Source: Byssothecium circinans (taxonomy: Eukaryota > Ascomycota > Dothideomycetes > Pleosporales > Massarinaceae). From it: a DNA stretch of 64,000 bases. Within the stretch, counting starts at the first letter, position 1. Every line of letters begins with the position of its first letter. Shown one piece after another: positions 22,698 through 33,100 of this stretch. A program made the position numbers and the translations under genes. Location: NCBI GenBank assembly GCA_010015675.1, contig ML977010.1, positions 67,363 to 131,362 on the forward strand, read 5' to 3'. The notes under the pieces are model-generated. The model was not told the DNA's origin, did not search any database, and saw only the letters and a list, made by a program, of their open reading frames with translations.

Positions 22698-23979
22698 TTA
22701 TTCCACAGCCTGTTCCTTGGCCTCGGAGTTCTCGGCTTGACTTTGCACTCGAATAGCCTCCTCTTCCTTCGCAAGACGTTCCTGGGGACTGTCCCTAAGT
22801 TCCTTGACTCTATCAACGGCATTTGGGATCTTGTGTTTGTGCGAATCTGCGACCTCACCCCGACCGATAAGAGAGACGACAATACTTGCACCGACAATGA
22901 AGGTCAGCACGAAGCGGTAGATGGCATACCACGGAGGAGTCCAGCCCCTATAGGTCGCACGAGTGTCTGCATAGTATAGCAGCGTAAACGCCATGAACTG
23001 GGTGATGAGCGCGTACTCGACGGGCATCAATACAGTCGGCCATGCGATCGCAGGTGCGACAACGCCAATAGCATAGCGACGGTAGCCGTGGTGGCCACCG
23101 TATCCCGCAAATTCCAGGCCCCAGTGAATCGCACCGAGGAAGGAGAGAATCTGTACTGTTTAGCTCCGCCTTGGAATTGCATGTCTGCACTTCAAACTTA
23201 CCACGGCACCGTATCCAATCTGCAAAGGCTCGAGGATCTGAAGCAGAGTAGACGCATTCTGCTCCGAGAGTATGTATCCAGAGCCGGCCACGGAATGGTT
23301 GATCTCGTACGCGCAGGCGACGGTCGATAGCGATGTTGCTAGGTATGGGAGGACACCAGCCAGGCCGATATAGTATGCCTGTCGAGGCACTTCTGACATG
23401 CTGAACGTTTCTCGAATGGTTTCCTAAGCTTGTCAGTACTATTTCCATACAGCTATGTGTCAAAAGTAAGCTCACTATGTCACTTTTGATACCGGACGAC
23501 ATCGCTATATCGTGCTGGAGCGAAGCATTCGGATTATTGCGAGCCTCGTCCACTATCTAAGTAGAGGAAGTATAAAGTCAGCAGAGCTCATTCAAAGGGG
23601 GTGTCAGTGTGCTTCGTCATAGACACAGATCTCTCAATCTCATAGCCATTGACTGGGGTTCAGCGCAGATTGTACGCAGAGATTTACGCACAGGAATGCT
23701 CGAAGTCGAGGAAACAGTTTCTGGGGTAGGCTTAATCCTCTCCTGCAGGTATTTCTTCTCTTCCGCTCGCCTCTCCTCCGACAACGCGCGGCGCATCACA
23801 GCGCTTTGAATAGGTTTGAACTGCGCCAATGCCTGAATCTGAGGTCGTTTCGACGCGACCGAGCTGAATTGTGTCGTCCATTGTGAAGCTGGAGCTGTGA
23901 ATCGGAAGCTTGCGGCTGGCCGAACAGCAGGCGCGGGGAATGCGCGTAGCGCGAGGCGCAAAGCTCCCGTTCGAAGCAT
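22698..23979 (-). CDS. DUF3429 (TMEM69-like) mitochondrial membrane protein
   Basis: Four exons on the minus strand (23979-23688, 23552-23476, 23423-23202, 23150-22698) give 347 residues. Introns are 135, 52, 51 and 51-class lengths, with donors GTAAAT, GTGAGC and GTAAGT; the third (23201-23151, 51 nt) uses the second of two nearby CAG acceptors, since only that keeps GYGAV joined to ILSFLGAIHWGLE. The first residues (LRTGALRLALRAFPAPAVRP) are rich in Arg and Ala without acids, a probable mitochondrial presequence. The DUF3429 core follows from VPRQAYYIGLAGVLPYLATS to FVLTFIVGASIVVSLIGRG, with several hydrophobic segments. The C-terminal tail is charged and helical. Family members resemble TMEM69 and have no established biochemical role that I know of. 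Expected location is the inner mitochondrial membrane (inference). Confidence 0.88.
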
Positions 23980-25573
23980 CTTGGTCGCTTTGATCGAAGC
24001 AAACGTAGGTGCAATTGAGCAACAATTGAGTGAAAGTGAGTTCGAACAGCTGCGAGCTGAAGAGGTAGAAGCCCTATAATCTCAAAGCGGGGTGGTTGAC
24101 GAGCTGCCAGACCTCAACTTGGAAGCTGTCAACGGAGCTAGCTCCACAGCTTGGGGACGTTTCTGTGACGTCATATTCGCGGAAAGTGGCATGTCATGTG
24201 ATCTGAACCTAGCTGGAGTGGGGAATTGGAGCGGGTTGCTATGAAAATCGAAGAAAGTATTATGCTATTGATCTGATTTGGGGGAATTTTAAGATTACTG
24301 TTGAGAATACTTGTGTTAGCGGCACACCTTGCGTCTGGTCGCACACCTGTCAGATGGAGATTTATTTCTTCAATGTGGGAATGGTCTCTATCCAAAATGA
24401 CCGTTTCATGTTTTCAACTGGACGTGCTTTCCATACCCCGCGGTACACAACCCCGTTATGCTACAACGTCCAGAATACCACAGAGTGGCCAAACAAGGTT
24501 CAGTCAAGTATGCTAGATCCGGGACTGCTCCCATTTTTATTGTCGAGATATCTCTATAGGAGGTTATGTTCTTTCAAATAAAATTAAAAAACCCGTAGAT
24601 AGCTTGAGAGATACGAGAAGTACCTGGGTATTGAGCCTTGAAGTTATTCTAGCTTAGTGTTGATATGTTTGCAAATTGGAGAAGATACATGCATGTATTG
24701 TTTACACATGATTGAATGCTATTTAGCCGCCCTGTGGTATGCATTTCAGGGCTGCCTTGATATGGCAATGGGCCCAGAAGAGCACTATTATCGGTCATAT
24801 GCAAACACAATAGAGATATGCGCATGTGCGAAGAACCACCGAAGCATCCACCCGCGATAGCAAAATCTCGGAAATAAGCTGACAACCACCCTGCAAAACT
24901 CAGTCAAGGGTGATTCAGTACCCAGTGCTCACCTTGATCTTTGAGGTTTAATGGTAGCACGAGTTTCGACAGCTTATTGTCCGAGATCATTTTGCCGCGA
25001 GAGGCATCCGAACAACCGGCCACACTTATGCCAATGCCACTGACCATGAATCTGAGGAGAACTGGTAGTCTGTAGAGTGTGTGCGGGCGCTGAAGAAGTG
25101 CGCAAAGCTTACTTTGAGTATATGAAGGTGAAGATGACGAAGTTAATGTAGATTCTAACAATACGGTGGCATCGGAGGATGTTGTTGCGATGCGCCTGGG
25201 ACTGCATCTTCGGACTGCTGGAATGGTTCGATGGAGAAAACGGATTCGACGTGTTGTCACATCGTCCGTTTGCCTACAGGTCTTGTGTGGAATGCGTTTG
25301 CGTGGTAAAAGGAGTTGGTCCCCGTGCACGAAACAAGCTTGACATGCAAACGGCAAGGAGAGATAGGCATTAGCATGGCTATCTGTAGACCGCATTTCTC
25401 TGTGAATATAGAGCGACTCGAAAACTGATTCATACTCGACGTAGATCTCGATGTGACGGGTCTCTGTAGAAGCTATTATTGTACTGGAGGTGATGTGTGC
25501 ATGGCGTCTGGTTGACGTGTGCTTGTCAGTTTGGATAGGCGGGACGGCGGGGCTCGCTTACATCATAACGGGA

Positions 25574-25603
25574 GGCGGGGCAGTTGTGTCATAGCAACCG
25601 CCC
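25574..25603. promoter_or_regulatory. GC-box inverted repeat upstream of Hsp70
   Basis: GGGGCAGTTG and CAACCGCCCC face each other across about 8-10 bases, matching at 9 of 10 positions. They contain C-rich cores resembling stress-response (CCCCT-like) or GC-box sites. The regulatory role is inferred from position about 430 bp upstream of the Hsp70 ATG. Confidence 0.35.
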
Positions 25604-25806
25604 CAAAACGTGAAGAGGGCGTGGAGAGAAGGGCAGAGAATTTGGTTCCAAGGGCGGTGCAGGCGTGAAGAGCTGCCGCGATTGCGCATCGATAGCCTAC
25701 TGCAGTTGGCAGTATTTGCCCCGGAAGCGTGTCAGGCAGCCGTTTGAGTGGACCGCAGAGCCCGCTCGAAAGTCCTGGAAGCGCCTGGTTGGTCGCTGCG
25801 CTACGT

Positions 25807-25821
25807 CGAAACTTCTGGAAT
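25807..25821. promoter_or_regulatory. Heat shock element
   Basis: Three contiguous perfect alternating pentamers, cGAAa-cTTCt-gGAAt, followed by a degenerate fourth (cTACa), form a canonical HSF trimer binding site. It is 210 bp upstream of the Hsp70 ATG, as expected for a heat-inducible SSA-type gene. Confidence 0.85.
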
Positions 25822-26030
25822 CTACACCCAAAAATCTGCCCTCCAAGATACAAAAGCCTCTTCCGCCGCACAAACTCTCTCGCCTTCTTCTTCACACAAC
25901 ACACAATTGCAATCGAAGTCTCACTGTGCCTTCAGTCTCTCCAGACTTTTGTGAGCAATCTACGACCTTTTTTCTTTTCTAGTTGATACCCAATACCCCA
26001 CATCTCTTTTCTACACCACACACCGTCATA

Positions 26031-28221
26031 ATGGCCCCCGCTGTCGGTATCGATTTGGGTACCACGTACTCGTGCGTGGGTATCTTCCGCGATGACCGCA
26101 TTGAGGTATGTCCCTCCGCCTCTGGTTGTGAGCCTGAGGGTCGCAATCCACCTCGTATGAACTCTGCTAACAGCTCCTAGATCATCGCCAACGACCAGGG
26201 CAACCGCACAACGCCATCCTTCGTCGCCTTCACCGACACCGAGCGTCTGATCGGTGACTCGGCGAAGAACCAGGTCGCCATGAACCCCGCGAACACCGTC
26301 TTCGATGCAAAGCGATTGATCGGACGCAAGTTCGCCGACGCTGAGGTCCAGGCCGATATGAAGCACTTCCCTTTCAAGGTCATCGACAAGGGTGGCAAGC
26401 CCGTCGTGGAGGTCGAGTTCAAGGGCGAGACTAAGCACTTCACACCGGAGGAGATCTCGTCAATGGTCCTCGTCAAGATGCGCGAGACTGCCGAGAGCTA
26501 CCTCGGTGGCACCGTCAACAACGCTGTTGTCACCGTCCCTGCGTACTTCAATGACTCCCAGCGTCAGGCTACCAAGGACGCCGGTCTCATTGCCGGTCTC
26601 AACGTCCTCCGTATCATCAACGAGCCTACCGCCGCTGCCATCGCCTATGGTCTCGACAAGAAGACCACCGGCGAGCGCAACGTCTTGATCTTCGATCTCG
26701 GCGGCGGTACCTTCGATGTCTCCCTGTTGACGATTGAGGAGGGTATCTTCGAGGTCAAGTCTACCGCTGGTGACACCCACTTGGGTGGTGAGGACTTCGA
26801 CAACCGTCTAGTCAACCACTTCACAAACGAATTTAAACGCAAGCATAAAAAGGGAATGTATAACCTCTCCAGCATCTCGGTAACGTAGACTAACATGTAT
26901 AACAGACCTTACTTCCAACGCTCGTGCCCTCCGTCGTCTCCGAACCGCATGCGAGCGCGCCAAGCGTACCCTCTCCTCGTCTGCGCAGACTTCCATTGAG
27001 ATCGACTCCCTGTATGAGGGTAAGTGCATGTCCCATCGAATTTCTGTCAAGCTCCGCCAGACATTTGACATTAGCCTTTGCCCCACGTATGGTTTGAACA
27101 ACTAGCTAATCTAGTACACAGGCATCGACTTCTACACCTCTATCACCCGTGCCCGTTTTGAGGAGCTGTGTCAGGACCTCTTCCGCTCCACCATGGAGCC
27201 GGTTGAGCGTGTCCTCCGCGATGCTAAGATCGACAAGTCCTCCGTCCATGAGATCGTCTTGGTCGGTGGTTCCACCCGTATCCCTAAGGTTCAGAAGATG
27301 GTCTCCGACTTCTTCAACGGCAAGGAGCCCAACAAGTCCATCAACCCCGACGAGGCTGTCGCATACGGTGCTGCCGTCCAGGCTGCCATTTTGTCCGGTG
27401 ACACTTCCAGCAAGTCCACCAACGAGATCCTGCTCTTGGACGTCGCTCCGTTGTCGCTCGGTATCGAGACCGCTGGTGGTGTCATGACTCCTTTGATCAA
27501 GCGTAACACCACGATCCCGACGAAGAAGTCCGAGGTGTTCTCCACCTTCAGCGACAACCAGCCCGGTGTGCTCATTCAGGTCTACGAGGGTGAGCGTGCC
27601 CGCACTAAGGACAACAACCTCATGGGCAAGTTCGAGCTCACCGGTATTCCTCCGGCTCCTCGTGGTGTTCCTCAGATCGAGGTCACATTCGACTTGGACG
27701 CTAACGGCATCATGAACGTCTCCGCCCTTGAGAAGGGTACCGGTAAGACCAACAAGATCGTCATCACCAACGACAAGGGCCGTCTGTCCAAGGAGGAGAT
27801 TGAGCGCATGCTGGCTGAAGCTGAGAAGTACAAGGAGGAGGATGAGGCCGAGGCTGGACGCATCTCCGCCAAGAACGCTCTCGAATCATATGCTTACTCT
27901 CTCCGTAACACCTTGTCCGACAGCAAGGTTGAGGAGAAGCTTGATGCTGGTGACAAGGAGAAGCTCAAGGCTGAGATTGACAAGGTTGTCCAGTGGCTCG
28001 ATGACAGCCAGCAGGCCACGAAGGAAGAGTACGAATCGCAGCAGAAAGAGCTCGAGGCCGTTGCCAACCCGATCATGATGAAGTTCTACGGTGCTGGCGG
28101 CGAGGGTGGTATGCCTGGTGGCATGCCCGGTGGTGCTGGAGGCTTCCCCGGCGGTGCTGCTCCTGGCGGCGCTGGTGGTGCTGGCGGCGACGACGGCCCC
28201 ACCGTCGAGGAGGTCGACTAA
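26031..28221 (+). CDS. Cytosolic Hsp70 chaperone (Ssa type)
   Basis: ATP-driven chaperone of 653 residues. The exons are 26031-26105, 26181-26853, 26906-27019 and 27122-28221. Introns 1 (75 nt, GTATGT donor) and 3 (102 nt, GTAAGT donor) are canonical. Intron 2 (26854-26905, 52 nt) has a good GACTAAC branch point and CAG acceptor, but the only position that keeps the frame starts GAATGT, so its donor is GA. Hsp70 signatures are present: [27 protein letters not shown] and [16 protein letters not shown], then a GGMPGG-rich linker and a terminal EEVD, the cytosolic motif that binds TPR co-chaperones. Codon use is strongly C-biased, as in highly expressed genes, except just before intron 2. Regulation by HSF is likely given the upstream element. 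Confidence 0.96.
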
Positions 28222-28863
28222 GCGCCTCGCTTCTTCGGTCGTGTCTTGTCTTTCCTTTCCCCTAATTTCATCCGCATAGAGGGTTCCTTCCTTTGGGCGG
28301 CGGTCATCGGAGTTTCAGGCTGATATAGCCAGTTTTCTGGGTTCCTTTTCAATTGCATCGGACGAGTCATGATTACGATTGGGGATGGAAAAGTTTTCAG
28401 ATAGCTGGGGATGACATGTACTCTAATACTGTGGAGTTGTCCACGAGAGTGAATTCAACTGTTCAAAAAACATCTTCGTGCCTTTGCTTGTGATTATGAG
28501 ATATAACTGCTAGTTAGATGTAATATAGAATACGCGTTATAACCTCGCTACAACTACAATACATGCTAGAAAATAGATTCAATTACAGCTTTTGCAAAGG
28601 TATCCCAAGGGGGATTTAAAGCGTAATACTCTACGCTAAAGTTATATATATAGATAGAATTACAACTAGACAGCGCGTGGTACCTGCATGAAAATTAGAC
28701 ACCAATGCTATTGAAGTAGTATGTGTGATCGAAAGACGTATCCATGAGAAGAGATATTGATATTGTGGGTATCTACATGATAATCTAACTTTTTTACAAC
28801 ACTTTGTATCTCACAACCATCCCCTCCTCTCCTCCACATCACAGTATCCCCTACCCACACTCC
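28222..28863. other. Convergent intergenic space
   Basis: 3' flanks of the Hsp70 and DUF3128 genes. The part at 28420-28800 is AT-rich (TATATATAGATAG-like), with no ORF of interest. I see no gene. Confidence 0.55.
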
Positions 28864-29424
28864 TCACAGCCCCTCCCGCTCCACCCTCCGAACCTCCTCC
28901 CCCGCCCTCCCAAACGGTCTCTCAATCCTCTCCTCAGGCCCCCTCTTCCTCCACACATCCTCACTATTCGGGCCCTCCTTTATCCTCGCCTCCTTCTCCC
29001 TATACCGGTCCTGCACGGCTTGCGCCTGGGCTTCCTTGGAGTACGACTTGAGCGACATGCAGAAGCGCCAGTCAGCCCAGTGGTCTGTGCAGGAGCGGAG
29101 AGACCCGTGGCGGTAGATGTCGTTGAAGTGGCCGCCGAGGGAGGAGCAGTAGAAGGCTGAGTCGAAGGCCGCGCGGCAGGACATTGTGGTTGGGAGGGTG
29201 GGGTCATGGTCTGGGGGAGTTGTGGTGGTGGTTGTGGTGGGAGAGGAGGAGGAGGAGGGGGCGAGATGGGGGTGTGCGGCGTGGAAGGCGGCGGTTTCTT
29301 CTTCTTGGGTGGAGGAGGTGGGTTGGGGAGGCGGTTGTGGGGCGGATTGTAGGGGCGTTGAGGTTTGGGTGGGTTGTTGCGGTTCGTGAGAGGTGGAGGT
29401 GGAGGATGCCCATAACCAGCCCAT
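28864..29424 (-). CDS. DUF3128 / Emi1-like twin Cx9C protein
   Basis: Single exon, 186 residues, starting at ATG 29424 (MGWLWASS). An upstream TTG in frame is ignored. The first 75 residues are Gln/Pro/Thr-rich and disordered. The conserved domain then carries two Cx9C motifs, CRAAFDSAFYC and CTDHWADWRFC, separated by GGHFNDIYRHGSLRS. This is the twin Cx9C layout of small intermembrane-space proteins folded by the Mia40 disulfide relay, and yeast Emi1 (early meiotic induction) is the recognised relative. The C-terminal part (SEDVWRKRGPEERIERPF) also matches the family as I recall it. Localisation to mitochondria is inferred from family knowledge. Confidence 0.85.
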   Translation of the reverse strand: MGWLWASSTSTSHEPQQPTQTSTPLQSAPQPPPQPTSSTQEEETAAFHAAHPHLAPSSSSSPTTTTTTTPPDHDPTLPTTMSCRAAFDSAFYCSSLGGHFNDIYRHGSLRSCTDHWADWRFCMSLKSYSKEAQAQAVQDRYREKEARIKEGPNSEDVWRKRGPEERIERPFGRAGEEVRRVEREGL

Positions 29425-30152
29425 TTTGGACAATGTGTTCGCCTAATGAGTTCGGATATATAGTTTCCAATTCCGTATTTCACTCTTGGGGCGTATCGCG
29501 ATGTGGATGTAGCCCAATTGCGATGTGGTTGGGCTGGGACAATTTTTCTTTGGACGCGGTCGCGACTGAACTGGGGTCGGGGGCAAGAACGGCGATTGGG
29601 GTGCCTGAGGCAGCGAGCGAGGTAGATGGTGTGCGACACGTTTGTTTTTCGAGATAGAGGGTTATTCCTGGGCTTCGAGATGGTTTTGCTAGCGGATGTC
29701 AAAACATCGGACGAATTGTAGCTAGAGGGATCGCCGCGTGACACGGGCCATCCGTCAATGACAGAAGTCGCGGAACGGCACGTACGTCATGCATAGAAGC
29801 TGCCCACAAGTGCATCTGCCTTGCGGCGATCGATACCCCCCGTCCTTCATCATTGCCTGTGTTTCGGCGCATATCCTGAGCGATTGTTCCTCGTATTCTC
29901 CTGCACTTTGGGCTTCGTACTGTTTTTGCAGCGGCACAGGATTCCCCGCGTCTTACACCTACACCTACACCACACCACGCCTCGCCCCCACAGCACACGA
30001 TACCCACTGTCGCACTCCTTTACGCACCTACAGCTGTTCTCTATGAAAACAATAATTTTCACGACCTAACCATCCCTCATACCTTTCCTCAGACCCCGCA
30101 ATACCTCTTCTTTTCTTCACCCCGGCCTGGGTAACGGCCACCGCCCGCCGCC
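29425..30152. promoter_or_regulatory. Divergent promoter region, DUF3128 and VPS13
   Basis: About 730 bp of head-to-head spacer. It has short CTACAC repeats near 29948-29970 and a pyrimidine-rich stretch before the VPS13 ATG. I see no other gene. Confidence 0.5.
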
Positions 30153-33100
30153 ATGCTTGAAGGTCTCGTGGCAAACCTTCTTAACCGGTTCTTGGGCATG
30201 TATGTCCAGAACTTCGACCCTACACAGCTCAATGTCGGCATCTGGTCGGGCGACGTCAAATTGCGAAACCTCGAACTCCGTCGCGAAGCCCTCGATCAGC
30301 TCCACCTACCGCTGAACGTCGTAGAAGGACATTTGGGATCGCTCACACTCTCGATACCCTGGTCGAATCTAAGAGGGAAGCCGCTGAAGATCAACATCGA
30401 GGATGTCTATCTGTTGGCAGCCCCTAAGGAGGATGCTGACTACGACGCCGATGAGGAGGAGCGGAGAGCGCACGCGGTCAAGATGGAGAAGCTGGACAGC
30501 GCTGAGCTGCTGAAGGAGCGGAACACCGAAGGCATGAGCGCCGAGGAGCAGCAGAAGAACCAGAGCTTCACGGCGAGCATGGTCACGGCCATCGTTGATA
30601 ATGTCCAGGTCACAGTCAAGAACATCCACATTCGATACGAAGATTCGATATCCGACCCTGGTCACCCCTTCGCACTCGGTATCACGCTCGCCGACTTCAG
30701 CGCCATCAGCACCGATGAGAACTGGAAACCGACCTTCATTCAGGGCGGCACAAGCTCTACACACAAGCTGGCAACCCTGGGTTCGCTAGCCATATACTGG
30801 GACACAGACGCAGATCTCATAGGGACTGGCAAGGGCAACCAGAGCCGGGATGAGCAGGAGATCGATCACACCGACTTCATCGAGAAGGTGCGTGGCATGA
30901 TCGTGCGTGGCGAGAACCCCAACCTCGGCGACCATCAGTTCATACTCAAGCCCATCAGCGGACGGATGGGCTTGGAAATGGACAAGACCGGCAAAACGGA
31001 TAGAGCTAAGATGAAGGCTCGACTTCTGTTCGACGAGCTCGGTTTCATCATCGACGAGGACCAGTACCGCGATGCGCTTATGCTAGTCGACCTTTTCCAT
31101 TACTTCATCCGACACCAAGAGTATAAGAAGTTCCAACCAAAGTCGAGGCCATTGGAGGATCCTGCAGGCTGGCTGCAATTCGCTGGACAGGCAGTCCTTG
31201 ATAAGATTCATGAGCGGAATCGCAAGTGGAGCTGGGAATACTTCAAGGAGCGACGAGATGACCGAGTACGGTACATTCAGCTGTTTAAGAAGAAGAAGCG
31301 GGAAGAAAAGCTCGACGCGAACGAGAATGAGGAGCTTGACAAGCTCGAGCACAAGTTGACGTACGAAGATCTTCGCTTCTGGCGTTCACTTGCGCGTAAC
31401 GAGCTCCGCAAAGAGAATGTCGGCGTCAAGAAGCCGCCTCCAAAGCAGTCGTGGAGCTCTTGGGTCTGGGGCTCCAAGCAGGAGGAGAACAAGGACGACA
31501 ACACCCAGATGACAGACGAACAGCGCCATGAACTGTACAACGCGATAGACTGGGATGAAAAGAAGGCCATCGCGGAATCGGTCGATATGCCGCGCGAGTA
31601 TGTTAAACTGGAGGTTAATATGAGCCTTCGCACTGGCAGCTTTACACTGAAGCGTGATCCTCATGGCAAATCGAAGGAAATCCTCCGCCTGCTGTTTGAC
31701 TCTTTCAGCACACAGTTCTTGCAACGAACAGACTCCATGTTTGTAAAAGTAGCTCTTGAAGGCATGCGTCTGTATGATGGCACCACTGAAGGCAGTCTCT
31801 TTCCTCAAATCATCACGATCAAAGATGCCCCTCCAGTCCCAGACGATCAGCGTATCGAAGAGCTCAACGATGACGAGACGTTGAAGAAGACTGAAGAGGA
31901 TGACGAAGAAGAAGAGAAAGATGATCCTTTCTTCCAGCTGGCATTCGAGAAGAATCCTCTTGATGGAAGCGCCGATATGGGTTTGACCGTGAAGCTCAAA
32001 GGCATGGAGTTCGTCTACAACCCTAGGTTCATCGTGGAAGTTGCAAAGTTCTTCAAGCCGCCTGAGCGACACATGGAGTCCATTGGAGCCCTCATGGAGA
32101 CTGCTGGTGCGACTGTCGAAGGCATCCGACAACAAACCCGTGCTGGATTGGAGTTCGCGCTTACTGAGCATAAGACTGTCAACGCACAGCTAGACCTACA
32201 GGCCCCTCTCATCATTGTTCCGGATTCTGTGACGACAAAGTCGAGCAACTGTCTGATTCTTGACGCGGGTCACATAAGCGTCACGAGCGAGCTTGTCGAC
32301 AAGACCACCTTACAGGACATCCAGTCTAAGCAGAAGCAACAGTACACTGAGGCAGACTTCCGGCGCCTAGAAGGCTTAATGTACGATCGTTTTTTGCTCA
32401 AGCTTGATTCTACGCAAGTTCTCATTGGACCATCAATAGAAGAGACACGAGCACAGCTCGATGAAAAGGCTGGGTCAAAATCTCTGCACATTGTCGACAG
32501 GATCAACATGAATTTCAAGGTAGAGATCTGTATCGTCCCGAAGGCTTCCGATCTCACCAAGTTCCGTGTGTCCGGAAACCTTCCCGTACTCCACGCGTCG
32601 ATTTCGGACACCAAGTACAAGAACCTCATGAAACTGATCGATGTGGCGATACCCAAATTTGACAACGATCAGCCGAATAAGCAAGTTATCGAAGGCGCAA
32701 AGGGTCCTTCCAATATCAAACCGAAAAGCGAGGCTAAGCCGAGCGAGGACGCGCTCGGTAGGTCACGATCGAAGTCTTTCCAATTCGCTGCACAGGAGCA
32801 TGAGCTTGTCATGGAAGAGGAAGGCGATGAGGACAAGGGCGAGAAGTTTGAGGAGGCGCCTGAAGCGCAGTCTAAATCCGACAGCAACCTGTACCAACGC
32901 AACTTCGAATTCAATTTTACGGTCGACAAGCTTCAAGGCTCACTGTACAGATCTGACTCGGAAGGCAAGAAACCTGACCAACTGCTCGTCGAGCTAGTTG
33001 CCGAACACTTCAATCTTGACTTCTACCAGCGGCCGTTCGACATGGTTGCTGAAGTAAGCCTAAAGAGCTTAGCTGTTGAAGATCACGTTGAGACAAACCC

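Larger units (their letters stand above)
23980..26030. promoter_or_regulatory. Divergent intergenic region between DUF3429 and Hsp70 genes
   Basis: Two-kilobase head-to-head spacer. The Hsp70-proximal part carries a heat shock element and a GC-rich inverted repeat, both listed separately. The middle part (24170-25400) shows no gene; the minus-strand ORF at 24904-25395 has no motif. A perfect 14-bp palindrome, ATACATGCATGTAT, lies near 24687. Confidence 0.5.

Noticed and set aside
28980..29744. 254-codon minus-strand ORF over the DUF3128 gene
   Set aside because: Pro-rich shadow frame; the twin Cx9C frame is clearly the coding one.
30369..32171. Long minus-strand ORFs inside VPS13
   Set aside because: They are mirror frames of the strongly supported VPS13 coding sequence.
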